Below are positions 47,312-57,972 of a DNA stretch of 64,000 bases, one piece after another. Position 1 is the stretch's first letter. Every line of letters begins with the position of its first letter. A program made the position numbers and the translations under genes. Source of the DNA: Trueperaceae bacterium (GTDB lineage: Bacteria > Deinococcota > Deinococci > Deinococcales > Trueperaceae); the NCBI GenBank assembly GCA_011389865.1, contig JAABTL010000003.1:1-64000 (forward strand), read 5' to 3'. The notes beneath the pieces were generated by a model that was given only the letters and a program-made list of their open reading frames with translations, searched no databases and was not told where the DNA came from.

Positions 47312-47342
47312 ATCGTACGACGCAGGGATTGCAAAACGCAAG
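47312..47342 (-). promoter_or_regulatory. Promoter and operator of the second marR gene
   Basis: On the minus strand TTGCGT, an 18-base spacer and TACGAT form the promoter. The repeated element at 47320-47342 (TTGC-N5-GCAA plus a second TGCGT 16 bases on) covers the -35 and spacer, as expected for self-repression. Confidence 0.55.
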
Positions 47343-47428
47343 GAGGGCGATTGGGTGCCGCGCGGCGGTGAGAGGTCCAGCGCCCGCGCGCGTCGCGGTA
47401 TCCGGCCGTCGCGGCCTGGCCGCCGCCC

Positions 47429-48496
47429 GTGAGCGTCATCCGCTGGCGTTGGTGGACCGGCGCCGCCCCCGCCGCGGACGAGGCCGGCACCACGGGTCCC
47501 GCCGACGCCCATGTCGGCGCCGCCGCCTCGGGCGCCGCCGCTCCGGGCGCCGCCGCTCCGGGCGCCGCCGCGGAGGCGCTCCCCACGGGCCGCGATCTCG
47601 CTGATCTGGCCCGCCGGCTACACGCTGCGCTCACGGAGGGGGCGACGACGATCGAACTCGACGTCCCGGATCCCGACGCGGTCGACGACGCGGGGGCCGC
47701 CGTGGGCCCCGTCGCGGGGCGCTGGCGCGGCTGGTTCGATCTGGCCGAACTCCTCGGCTGCCGGCTCGAGGCGCCGCGCTCGCTGGGCGGTGGGCGCGTC
47801 GCGCTACGCCTGGTGCCGCTGCCGCCCGAGGCCGACTGGCACGGGAAGGCCGCCGCCGGCGCCACCGGCGCGGCCGCGAGCGAGCGCTACGCGGACCCGG
47901 CGGGATTCGGCGCGGTGCGCAAGCTCGACCACCCGGGTTTCCTGCTGCCGCTGCTCGAGGCCCTCGAGCGGGTGCGGCCGCCCGACGGCGGGCGGGTGCT
48001 GGTGCTCGGTTGCCACCGCGGCGACGAGGTCGCGGCGCTCGGGCTGCTCGACCCGCCGCCCGTCGGCGTCGACGTCGTCGGCGTCGACCACGCCGAGTCC
48101 GCCTTGGCGGAGGCGGCGCGCCGGTTCCCGGCCGCTCGCTTCCTGCGCCGCGACGTCGCCGACCTGCCGCCGGAGCTGGGGCGCTTCGACCTGGTCGTCG
48201 CCGTCGCGGTGCTGCAGAGCCCGGCGGTCGACGACCGGGCGCTGCTGCGGCGGCTGGTGCAGGCCCACCTGACGCCCGCGGGTGCGCTGCTGCTCGGCCT
48301 GCCCAACGGTCGCTTCCGCGATCGCGAGCCCGTGTGGGGCGCGCGGACCCGCAACTACCGCGAGCCGGACCTCTCGCTCGTCGTCCGAGACCTCGCCGTC
48401 TACCGCCGCTACCTGCACCAGCACGGCTTCCGGACCCACGTCGGTGGGCGCTACGACCTGCTGCTCAGCGCATGGCGCGGGGCCCGGCAGGCGTAG
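47429..48496 (+). CDS. SAM-dependent methyltransferase-like protein
   Basis: From GTG 47429 the protein has 355 residues. The class I methyltransferase fold begins near residue 185: RVLVLGCHRGDEVAALGLLD (motif I), VDVVGVDHAESALAEAARRF (acidic end of strand 2) and LGRFDLVVAVAVLQ (motif IV). LLRRLVQAHLTPAGALLLGL is the usual helix/strand after it. Residues 20-50 are a low-complexity Ala/Gly/Pro stretch encoded by a 15-bp repeat. The N-terminal 180 residues resemble nothing I recognise. The substrate is unknown. It is divergent from marR and precedes archease and rtcB on the same strand, so an RNA-related role is possible but unproven. Confidence 0.75.
   Translation: MSVIRWRWWTGAAPAADEAGTTGPADAHVGAAASGAAAPGAAAPGAAAEALPTGRDLADLARRLHAALTEGATTIELDVPDPDAVDDAGAAVGPVAGRWRGWFDLAELLGCRLEAPRSLGGGRVALRLVPLPPEADWHGKAAAGATGAAASERYADPAGFGAVRKLDHPGFLLPLLEALERVRPPDGGRVLVLGCHRGDEVAALGLLDPPPVGVDVVGVDHAESALAEAARRFPAARFLRRDVADLPPELGRFDLVVAVAVLQSPAVDDRALLRRLVQAHLTPAGALLLGLPNGRFRDREPVWGARTRNYREPDLSLVVRDLAVYRRYLHQHGFRTHVGGRYDLLLSAWRGARQA
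47531..47571 (+). repeat. 15-bp tandem repeat inside the methyltransferase gene
   Basis: GGCGCCGCCGCTCCG occurs twice in full (47531-47545, 47546-47560) and once in part, encoding Gly-Ala-Ala-Ala-Pro units in the flexible N-terminal region. Copy number may vary between strains. Confidence 0.75.
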
Positions 48497-48500
48497 CGCG

Positions 48501-48506
48501 TACCAT
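48501..48506 (+). promoter_or_regulatory. Candidate leaderless -10 box of the archease gene
   Basis: TACCAT ends eight bases before ATG 48515; no typical Shine-Dalgarno is present. Confidence 0.4.
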
Positions 48507-48514
48507 CGAGGTGC

Positions 48515-48961
48515 ATGCCCTGGCAGGTGTTCGACCACACGGCCGACCTCGGCCTGCGGTTCGAGGCCCCTACCCGCGAAGCGCTCTTCGAGGAGGCGGG
48601 ACGGGCGTTCGTGGCGCTGATCGTCGAGGAGCCGGACGCGGTGGTGCTGTCGCGGGAGCGCCTCGACGTGGCGTTGGCGGCGGCCGACCCGGCCGACCTG
48701 CTGTTCGACTGGCTCCACGCGCTGCTGGTCGCCTTCGAGGTGCGCCACCTGCTGCTGGCGCGCTTCGCCATCGAACTCGTCGAGCTCGACGAGTTCGACG
48801 AGCGGGGCGCGGGCCTGCAGCTGCACGCGAGCGCCTGGGGGGAGCGGGTCGATCCCGCCCGCCACCGGCTGGTGCGCGAGGTCAAGGCGATCACCTACCA
48901 CGGCCTGTGGCTGCGGCCGCAGGGCGCGGGCTGGGCGGCCGAGGTGATCGTCGACGTGTAG
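48515..48961 (+). CDS. Archease (RtcB activator)
   Basis: This 148-residue protein has the archease pattern: FDHTADLGLRFEAPTREALF with the metal-binding Asp, DWLHALLVAFEVRHLL, and a C-terminal VKAITYHGLWLRPQ and WAAEVIVDV. Archease helps RtcB turn over by promoting guanylylation of its active-site His. It sits directly before rtcB, 63 bases apart, the usual pairing. The presence of both suggests RNA repair or tRNA splicing. A CGCGCCGC-TGG-GCGGCGCG hairpin separates the two genes and may lower rtcB expression. Confidence 0.9.
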   Translation: MPWQVFDHTADLGLRFEAPTREALFEEAGRAFVALIVEEPDAVVLSRERLDVALAAADPADLLFDWLHALLVAFEVRHLLLARFAIELVELDEFDERGAGLQLHASAWGERVDPARHRLVREVKAITYHGLWLRPQGAGWAAEVIVDV

Positions 48962-48963
48962 GG

Positions 48964-48982
48964 CGCGCCGCTGGGCGGCGCG
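48964..48982 (+). terminator. Hairpin between archease and rtcB genes
   Basis: CGCGCCGC-TGG-GCGGCGCG is a perfect 8-bp stem two bases after the archease stop, without a T-run. It is probably a partial terminator or processing site. Confidence 0.4.
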
Positions 48983-49024
48983 GCACCGCCGGGTCCCACG
49001 CCACCCGGCCGATCGGAGGACGCG

Positions 49025-50488
49025 ATGAAGCGGCCCGACCTCCACCGCAGGCTCGAGCGCATCGACGAGGTGCGCTGGCGCATCCCACGCGGCGCGCTGC
49101 CGGGCATGCGCTGCGACGGCGTGGTCTTCGCCGACGACGCGCTGATCGAGGCGCTCGGTGACGACCCCGCGCTGGAGCAGGTGGCGAACGTCGCCACCCT
49201 GCCGGGCATCGTGGGGGAGAGCCTGGCGATGCCCGACATCCACTGGGGTTACGGCTTCTGCATCGGTGGCGTCGCCGCCACCGATCCTGCCGCGGGCGGC
49301 GTGGTGTCGCCCGGCGGCGTCGGCTACGACATCAACTGCGGCGTCCGGCTGCTGCGCAGCGATCTGCACGAGGAGGACCTGGTCGGTCGCCTCGAGGGGC
49401 TCGTCGACGCGCTGCAGGCCCACGTCCCCGCCGGCGTGGGCCGCTCCGGCCCGTACCACTTCGGGCCGCGCGAGCTCGACGCGCTGATGCGTGACGGCGT
49501 GCCGTACCTGGCAGGTCGCGGCTTGGCCACCGCCGACGACGTGCGCCACTGCGAGGCGGACGGTCGCGTCGAAGACGCACGGCCCGACCTCGTCTCCGAC
49601 GTCGCGAAGGCGCGCGGGGCGGAGCAGTGCGGCACGCTGGGATCGGGCAACCACTTCGTCGAGGTCCAGGTCGTCGACCGCGTGGAGGACGCGGAGGCGG
49701 CGGCCGCGTTCGGGCTGGAGGCGGGGCAGGTGTGCGTGCTGACCCATTCGGGGTCGCGCGGCCTCGGCTACCAGGTCTGCGACGACGCCCTGCGCGCCCT
49801 GCGTGGCGTGCCCGAGCGCTACGGCATCGAGCTCCCCGACCGGCAGCTCGCGTGTGCGCCGATCGGCTCGCCCGAGGGCGAGCATTACCTGGGCGCCATG
49901 CGCGCCGCCGCCAACTTCGCGTTCTGCAACCGGCAGCTCCTCGCCACGGAGGTGCGCGAGGCGTTCGAGCGCTTCTTCGGGCGGCCCTGGCCGCGCCTCG
50001 GGCTCGAGCTCGTGTACGACGTCGCGCACAACATCGCCAAGTTCGAGCGGCACGCCGTCGACGGGGCGGAGCGGATGCTGTGCGTGCACCGCAAGGGTGC
50101 CACCCGCGCGTTCCCGGCCGGGCATCCGGAGGTGCCCGCCGTCTACCGCGCGGTCGGCCAGCCGGTGATCGTCCCCGGGGACATGGGGCGCGCCAGCTGG
50201 GTGCTGCGGGGCGGGCCGCGGGCGATGGCGCGCAGCTTCGGCACCACCTGCCATGGCGCCGGCCGCGTGATGAGCCGGACGGCGGCGGTCAAGGCCGCCA
50301 AGGGCCGCGACCTGCGCGCCGAGCTCGCGGCCCGCGGGGTCGTCGCGCGCGCCAGCAGCCGGCGCGGCCTCGACGAGGAGCAACCCGACGCCTACAAGGA
50401 CGTCGACCGGGTCGTCGACGTCGTGCATCGCGCGGGCCTGTCCACCCGCGTCGCGCGGCTTCGGCCGCTGGGGGTCGTCAAGGGCTGA
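49025..50488 (+). CDS. rtcB: RNA-splicing ligase RtcB
   Basis: This 487-residue ligase joins 2-prime,3-prime-cyclic phosphate (or 3-prime phosphate) and 5-prime hydroxyl RNA ends using GTP and Mn2+. Metal and guanylate residues are seen in GVGYDINCGVRLLRS (Asp, Cys), GTLGSGNHFVEVQ (His), LTHSGSRGLGYQV (His), VHRKGATRAFPAG and FGTTCHGAGRVMSRTAA with the His that receives GMP, plus EEQPDAYKDVDRVVDVVHRA near the end. The full length is normal. GGAGG lies five bases before the ATG. It forms an archease-rtcB pair. Confidence 0.96.
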   Translation: MKRPDLHRRLERIDEVRWRIPRGALPGMRCDGVVFADDALIEALGDDPALEQVANVATLPGIVGESLAMPDIHWGYGFCIGGVAATDPAAGGVVSPGGVGYDINCGVRLLRSDLHEEDLVGRLEGLVDALQAHVPAGVGRSGPYHFGPRELDALMRDGVPYLAGRGLATADDVRHCEADGRVEDARPDLVSDVAKARGAEQCGTLGSGNHFVEVQVVDRVEDAEAAAAFGLEAGQVCVLTHSGSRGLGYQVCDDALRALRGVPERYGIELPDRQLACAPIGSPEGEHYLGAMRAAANFAFCNRQLLATEVREAFERFFGRPWPRLGLELVYDVAHNIAKFERHAVDGAERMLCVHRKGATRAFPAGHPEVPAVYRAVGQPVIVPGDMGRASWVLRGGPRAMARSFGTTCHGAGRVMSRTAAVKAAKGRDLRAELAARGVVARASSRRGLDEEQPDAYKDVDRVVDVVHRAGLSTRVARLRPLGVVKG

Positions 50489-50514
50489 GCGGCGGCGCGG
50501 CGCCGCCGCGAACG

Positions 50515-50520
50515 TATGCT
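50515..50520 (+). promoter_or_regulatory. Candidate leaderless -10 box of the third MFS gene
   Basis: TATGCT ends seven bases before ATG 50528. The preceding GC-rich inverted sequence (50491-50510) may terminate rtcB transcripts. Confidence 0.4.
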
Positions 50521-50527
50521 CGGCGCC

Positions 50528-51868
50528 ATGGCGCGTACGCGACCGGGCGGGATGGTGGGGTTCACGATCGTGTGGGCCGGGCAGCTGCTGTCGCTGCTCG
50601 GCTCCGGCATGACGGCATTCGCCATCACCATCTGGGCGTGGCAGGAGACGGGCCAGGCCACGACGCTCGCGCTGGTCGCCCTGTTCTCCTTCGCCCCGAC
50701 GATGCTGCTGAGCCCGATCGCCGGCGCGTTGGTCGACCGCTGGAACCGCAAGCTGGTCATGATGCTCTCCGACCTGGGGGCGGGCCTCGCGACGATCGCG
50801 ATGCTGGCCTTGTACCGCGCGGGCGCGCTCGAGATCTGGCACCTCTACGTCCTCGGCGCCTGGGCCGGCGCGTTCGCGGCCTTCCAGTTCCCCGCCTACT
50901 CGGCCGCGATCAGCACCATGCTGCCGAAGAGCCAGTACGTCCGCGCGAGCGGCATGCTGTCGCTCGCGGAGTCCGCGTCGGGGATCGCCGCCCCGGTCCT
51001 CGCCGGGCTGCTGCTGGCGGTGGTGGGCGTGGCGGGCGTGTTCGTCATCGACATCGTCACCTTCGTCATCGCCGTCGTGACCCTGCTGATCGTGGCGATC
51101 CCCCAGCCTGACGCGTCGCTGGAGGGGACCGCGGCCCGCGGCGGGCTGTGGCGCGACGCCGGCTACGGCTTCCGCTACATCGTCGCGCGACCGGCGCTGC
51201 TGCGCCTGCAGCTCCTGTTCACGGTCAACAACTTCATCGCCACCTTCGGGACGCTGGTGGTCGCTCCGATGGTTCTGGCGCGCACCGGCGGCGACCAGCT
51301 GTCGCTCGCCGGCGTCCACGCCGCGATGGGCGCCGGCGGTGTCGCGGGCGGCTTGGCGCTCAGCGTGTGGGGCGGGCCGCGGCGACGCATCCACGGCGTG
51401 CTGCTGGGGATGGCGGGGTACGGCCTGCTCGGCACCCTGCCGCTGGGGCTCGGGCCCTCGCAGCCGTGGTGGATGGCGGCGGCGTTCCTCGGCTCGTTCA
51501 TCGTCCCCGTGCTCAACGGCTCGAACCAGGCGATCTGGCAGGCCAAGGTGGCGCCCGACGTCCAGGGCCGCGTCTTCGCCGCGCGCCGCTTCATCGCACA
51601 GGGGACGGCGCCGCTGGCGATGGTGGCCGTCGGGCCGGTGGCCGACCGGATCATGGAACCCGCGATGCGGCCGGGCGCCGCGCTCGCCGAGGCGTTCGGC
51701 CCGCTGGTGGGCGTCGGTCCCGGCGCCGGCATGGCGCTGATGCTGGTCTTCGCGGGCGCCGTCACCGGCCTGGTCGGCTTGCTCGGCTACCTCAGCCCGC
51801 AGGTGCGCGACGTCGAGTCGCGGCTCCCGGACCACACCGGCGCGGCCCTCGGCGACCCCGTCCGGTGA
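50528..51868 (+). CDS. MFS transporter (MFS_3/enterobactin exporter-like)
   Basis: From ATG 50528 (446 residues) it has about 11-12 helices. It starts GFTIVWAGQLLSLLGSGMTA and has the motif-A loop IAGALVDRWNRKLVMMLSDL, typical of the MFS_3 group that includes enterobactin and macrolide exporters. ASGMLSLAESASGIAAPVLA and NGSNQAIWQAKVAPDVQGRV are also seen in that group. The track start at 50516 would begin inside the -10 box, so the later ATG is preferred. No siderophore genes are nearby, so the substrate stays open. Confidence 0.87.
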   Translation: MARTRPGGMVGFTIVWAGQLLSLLGSGMTAFAITIWAWQETGQATTLALVALFSFAPTMLLSPIAGALVDRWNRKLVMMLSDLGAGLATIAMLALYRAGALEIWHLYVLGAWAGAFAAFQFPAYSAAISTMLPKSQYVRASGMLSLAESASGIAAPVLAGLLLAVVGVAGVFVIDIVTFVIAVVTLLIVAIPQPDASLEGTAARGGLWRDAGYGFRYIVARPALLRLQLLFTVNNFIATFGTLVVAPMVLARTGGDQLSLAGVHAAMGAGGVAGGLALSVWGGPRRRIHGVLLGMAGYGLLGTLPLGLGPSQPWWMAAAFLGSFIVPVLNGSNQAIWQAKVAPDVQGRVFAARRFIAQGTAPLAMVAVGPVADRIMEPAMRPGAALAEAFGPLVGVGPGAGMALMLVFAGAVTGLVGLLGYLSPQVRDVESRLPDHTGAALGDPVR

Positions 51869-52004
51869 GCGCGTCGATCAACGCCGGGACGCCGTCGAGC
51901 TCGCGCCGACCGACCCAGCCCAGCGCCGCGCCGTCCGGCGCAGCCGCACCGTCCGGCGCAAGCCCCGCGCCCGGCTGCGGCGCGTGCGGGTGGCGCGTGC
52001 GCGG

Positions 52005-54419
<2,415 letters not shown>

Positions 54420-54755
54420 CTGGGACCTCCTGCCGCCACGATCGCCCCTTGGTAGGGCCGCGGTCGGCACGCGTACGACCCGAGCGCCGATCCCCTCCCG
54501 ACGAGGTGCGGCCGTCCGGCGCATGGGTGAGGACAGGCTAGCGCGGTCGTGCGCTCGTTCACAAGGTAGCAACGTCCTCGTGTGGCACGGCCGCGGAGGA
54601 CGCGCCCAGGGACTCCGGACCCTGAAGCCATGACCCCCGCGGGCCTACGATGAGCACGTCGGAACCGATGCGCCGATCCGGCGCCGCCGTTGGCGGCCTT
54701 GGGTGCCGCCGACGGCGGCCCGTCGGTGGCGTCGTCCGGATGGGAGGTCCCACAC
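54420..54755. other. Divergent spacer between ppsA and the FAD module
   Basis: These 336 bases hold a minus-strand promoter for ppsA (54535-54564) and a TACGAT box at 54646-54651 that may be the plus-strand -10 for the FAD module, about 105 bases before its ATG. GGGAGG at 54741 is the ribosome-binding site of that module. No gene is supported. Confidence 0.5.
54535..54564 (-). promoter_or_regulatory. Sigma70-type promoter of ppsA
   Basis: On the minus strand TTGTGA, an 18-base spacer and TAGCCT precede ppsA; the leader would be about 110 bases. Confidence 0.5.
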
Positions 54756-56204
54756 ATGCGTTACGACGTCGCGGTGATCGGTGGCGGCGTGATCGGCTGC
54801 GCCATCGCGCGCGAACTCTCGCGCTACCACCTGCGGGCCGTCGTCATCGAGCGCGAGTGCGAGGTCGGGCTCGGCACCAGCAAGGCCAACAGCGGCATCA
54901 TCCACGCCGGCCACCACGGCGCAGAAGGCTCGCTCAAGGGCGAGCTGGAGTGGCGCGGCAACCAGATGTGGGATGCGCTGGCCGACGACCTGCACTTCGG
55001 CTTCAAGCGCGTCGGCGACCTGACCTGCGCCTTCGACGAGGACCAGCGCGCCACGCTGCGGCAGATCATGGAGCAGGGCAAGCGCCGCGGCGTCCCCGGC
55101 CTCGAGCTGTGGGGCCCGGAGCGCATCCGGCGCGAGGAGCCCCACCTGTCGCACGACATCGTCGAGGCCCTCTACGCGCCGACCGCCGGCGTGGTCAACC
55201 CCTACGAGGCCTGCTTCATGCTCGCCGAGAGCGCGGTGCGCAACGGTGTCGACCTCGCGCTCGAGCGGACGGTGGTGGGCATCCGCCCCAGCGAGAAGGG
55301 CTTCGAGATCGCGGCGGTCGTCGGCGACGACGCGACGCCCGAGCTCATCAAGGCGCGCTTCGTCGTCGACGCCGCCGGCCTGCATGCCGACGCGATCGCC
55401 GACATGGTCGAGGCGGGCGGCTTCCGCATCCGCGCCCGCAAGGGCGAGGAGTACCTGCTCGACAAGCGCCTCGTCGGCTACGTCAAGCGCGTCATCTTCC
55501 CGTGCCCGACGCCGACCTCCAAGGGCATCCTGGTCATCCCCACCTACGACGGCACCCTCATGGTGGGCCCCACCGCCACCTGGGCCGACAAGGACGACCT
55601 GGCCACCACCGCCGAGGGCAGCGCCGAGGTCTTCGCCGGCGCGCGCAAGCTCGCCCCCGGCATCAGCGAGAAGGACTGCATCGCGGAGTTCGCGGGCCTG
55701 CGCGCCGTTTCCGACACGGAGGAGTTCATCCTCGGCCCCTCGCGCGTCGCCGGCTTCGTGCTGGCCGCCGGTATGCAGTCCCCGGCCCTGACCGCGGCGC
55801 CCGCCGTCGCGACGGTGGTGCTGGACGCGCTGCGCGACGACGGCCTCGAGCTCGTCGCCAAGGACGACTTCGAGCCCGGCGTCCCCGCGCCGGTGCGCTT
55901 CGCCGAGCTCTCCTCCGCCGAGCAGCGCAGCCTGGTCGCCCGCGACCCCGCCTACGCTCGGCTGGTGTGCCGTTGCGAGATCGTCACCGAGGGCGAGGTC
56001 CGGGACGCGATCGACCGCGGTGCCCGCACCCTCGACGGCATCAAGTTCCGCACCCGCGCCGGCATGGGCCGCTGCCAGGGCGGCTTCTGCACCTGGGGCT
56101 GCATGGAACTGCTGCACGAGCGGCTCGGCATCCCGCTGACGGCCGTCACCAAGCGCGGCGGCGACTCGTACGTCGCGATCCCGCGCCTGGAGGGGGCGGC
56201 ATGA
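54756..56204 (+). CDS. FAD-dependent oxidoreductase with BFD-like [2Fe-2S] domain (GlpA-like)
   Basis: ATG 54756, eight bases after GGGAGG, gives 482 residues. The N-terminal FAD fold is [20 protein letters not shown] with [20 protein letters not shown], a DAO-type enzyme related to glycerol-3-phosphate dehydrogenase and 2-hydroxyglutarate oxidase. The C-terminal BFD domain has four cysteines in [18 protein letters not shown] and [16 protein letters not shown]. It is the first of three overlapping genes (FAD/[2Fe-2S], FAD/NAD(P), DUF1667) known in other bacteria as a glycerol-3-phosphate oxidising module. No glycerol kinase or facilitator is nearby, so the substrate here is uncertain. Confidence 0.85.
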   Translation: MRYDVAVIGGGVIGCAIARELSRYHLRAVVIERECEVGLGTSKANSGIIHAGHHGAEGSLKGELEWRGNQMWDALADDLHFGFKRVGDLTCAFDEDQRATLRQIMEQGKRRGVPGLELWGPERIRREEPHLSHDIVEALYAPTAGVVNPYEACFMLAESAVRNGVDLALERTVVGIRPSEKGFEIAAVVGDDATPELIKARFVVDAAGLHADAIADMVEAGGFRIRARKGEEYLLDKRLVGYVKRVIFPCPTPTSKGILVIPTYDGTLMVGPTATWADKDDLATTAEGSAEVFAGARKLAPGISEKDCIAEFAGLRAVSDTEEFILGPSRVAGFVLAAGMQSPALTAAPAVATVVLDALRDDGLELVAKDDFEPGVPAPVRFAELSSAEQRSLVARDPAYARLVCRCEIVTEGEVRDAIDRGARTLDGIKFRTRAGMGRCQGGFCTWGCMELLHERLGIPLTAVTKRGGDSYVAIPRLEGAA

Positions 56205-57481
56205 TCACGCCCAAGCCCGCCCAGCTGCAGCCGCGCTACGACGTCGTCGTCGTCGGTGGCGGCCCCGCCGGCCTCGCCGCCGCCGTCGGCGCCCGCGAGA
56301 GCGGCGCCGAGCGCGTGCTCGTCATCGACCGCGAACCCGAGGCGGGCGGCATCCTGCAGCAGTGCATCCACCCGGGCTTCGGCCTGCACCACTTCGGCGA
56401 GGAGCTCACGGGGCCCGAGTACGCCCAGCGCGCGATCGAGCAGACGCTCGAGCGCGACGTCGACGTGCTCTCCTCGGCCTACGTGCTCGACGTCGCGAGC
56501 GACCGGCGCCTCAAGGTGACCTCGCGCGACCACGGGGTCGCCTTCCTGGACGCGGGCGCGGTCGTGCTGGCGATGGGCGCACGGGAGCGCACCCGCGGCG
56601 CCATCCGCATCCCCGGCGAGCGCCCCGCGGGCGTCATGACCGCCGGCTTCGCGCAGAAGCTGGTCAACCTCGGCGGCATGCTGCCGGGCCGCCGCGCCGT
56701 CATCCTCGGCTCGGGCGACATCGGCCTGATCATGGCCCGCCGGCTCGTGCTCGAGGGCGTGGAGGTCGAGGGCGTCTATGAACTCATGCCGCACGCCAAC
56801 GGGCTCAACCGCAACCTCGTGCAGTGCCTGCACGACTACGACATCCCGCTGCACCTGTCGACCACCGTCGTCCACATCGACGGCCGCGAGCGCGTCGAGA
56901 AGGTCACGGTCGCGCCGGTCGACGAGGCGTACCGGCCGAACATGGCGAAAGCGCGCGACATCGCCTGCGACACGCTGCTGGTGTCGATCGGGCTGATCCC
57001 GGACAACGAGCTCGCGCACCGGCTCGGCCTGCGCCTCGACCCCGTCACCACCGGCCCCGTCGTCACCAGCACCATGGAGACCACGCGCGACGGGGTGTTC
57101 GCCTGCGGCAACGTCGTCCACATCCACGACCTCGTCGACTACGTCAGCCAGGAGTCGGAGCTCGCGGGCCGCGGGGCAGGCGCCTACGCGACCGGCACCC
57201 CGACGCCGCCCGACAACGTGCGCCTGACGCCGGGCGAGAACGTCCGCTACTGCGTGCCGCCCACGATCACCACCGACCGCGAGCACACCGTCTACATGCG
57301 CGTCACGAAGCCGATGGCGCCCTGTACCCTGCACCTGGGCGACGTCTACAAGCGCCCGCTGCGTTACGTGTTCCCCGGCGAGATGGTGACGCTCAAGGTG
57401 CGACCCCGCTTCCTGGAGGGATTCCACGGCGGCTCGCTGCCCGTCAGCATCGTTCCCCGGGAGGAGGGGGGGTCGGCATGA
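56201..57481 (+). CDS. NAD(P)/FAD-dependent oxidoreductase of the GlpA-like module
   Basis: The 426-residue protein overlaps its predecessor by four bases (ATGA). FAD binding is seen in [19 protein letters not shown], the second nucleotide fold in [20 protein letters not shown], and the FAD-closing motif in [40 protein letters not shown] is a family signature; unlike thioredoxin reductase no CxxC redox pair is present in the NAD domain. It probably passes electrons from the dehydrogenase to NAD(P) or a quinone. The C-terminal 90 residues form a separate small domain. Confidence 0.87.
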   Translation: MITPKPAQLQPRYDVVVVGGGPAGLAAAVGARESGAERVLVIDREPEAGGILQQCIHPGFGLHHFGEELTGPEYAQRAIEQTLERDVDVLSSAYVLDVASDRRLKVTSRDHGVAFLDAGAVVLAMGARERTRGAIRIPGERPAGVMTAGFAQKLVNLGGMLPGRRAVILGSGDIGLIMARRLVLEGVEVEGVYELMPHANGLNRNLVQCLHDYDIPLHLSTTVVHIDGRERVEKVTVAPVDEAYRPNMAKARDIACDTLLVSIGLIPDNELAHRLGLRLDPVTTGPVVTSTMETTRDGVFACGNVVHIHDLVDYVSQESELAGRGAGAYATGTPTPPDNVRLTPGENVRYCVPPTITTDREHTVYMRVTKPMAPCTLHLGDVYKRPLRYVFPGEMVTLKVRPRFLEGFHGGSLPVSIVPREEGGSA

Positions 57482-57885
57482 GCGACGAACGTCACGACGT
57501 CGCCGGCGCCGAGGACGACGCCCACGTGTCGCACTACCTCTGCATCGGCTGCCCGCTCGGTTGCCGCCTCGAGGTCGAGGAGGAGGACGGCGAGATCGTC
57601 GAGGTGCGCGGCCAGTCGTGCAAGAAGGGCGAGGCCTTCGCGCGCCAGGAGCACACCGATCCCCGGCGCGTGGTGACCACCACCGTGGCCATCGAGGGGA
57701 GTCTGTGGCCGCGGCTGCCCGTCAAGACCGAGGGCGACGTGCCCAAGGACTCGGTGATCGACGTCTGCAATCTGCTGCACGAGCTGAGGCTCGAGGCGCC
57801 GGTCACGATGGGTCAGGTGATCGCCGCCGACGTCCTCGGGACCGGCGTCGACGTCGTCGCCAGCCGCGACCTGCCGAGGCGGTAG
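57478..57885 (+). CDS. DUF1667 protein of the GlpA-like module
   Basis: This 135-residue protein overlaps the preceding gene by four bases. It has [20 protein letters not shown] and [16 protein letters not shown], a CxxCxxxC plus later Cys set suited to an iron-sulfur cluster, then [20 protein letters not shown] and [14 protein letters not shown], the DUF1667 consensus. Its job is not established; co-occurrence with the two flavoproteins suggests an electron-transfer or assembly subunit. It ends the three-gene unit. Confidence 0.88.
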   Translation: MSDERHDVAGAEDDAHVSHYLCIGCPLGCRLEVEEEDGEIVEVRGQSCKKGEAFARQEHTDPRRVVTTTVAIEGSLWPRLPVKTEGDVPKDSVIDVCNLLHELRLEAPVTMGQVIAADVLGTGVDVVASRDLPRR

Positions 57886-57958
57886 CCGCCGGCAGGGGCG
57901 CCGGCGCCGCGCGGCGCCATCGCGACCCCGCTGACGGTTCGGGCCGCGACCCCCGCGG

Positions 57959-57964
57959 TACGCT
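57959..57964 (+). promoter_or_regulatory. Candidate leaderless -10 box of the YbhN-like gene
   Basis: TACGCT ends eight bases before ATG 57973. Confidence 0.4.
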
Positions 57965-57972
57965 TCCGCCCC

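Noticed and set aside
47804-51835. 1343-residue minus-strand ORF in the track
   Set aside because: It runs antisense through the methyltransferase, archease, rtcB and MFS genes, is low-complexity Arg/Ala/Gly/Asp text, and matches no fold. Very high GC removes stop codons from antisense frames.
51869-52004. CCGTCCGGCGCA direct repeats in the gap after the third MFS gene
   Set aside because: Two short GC-rich copies with a 5-bp hairpin are within expectation for this composition; no function is suggested.
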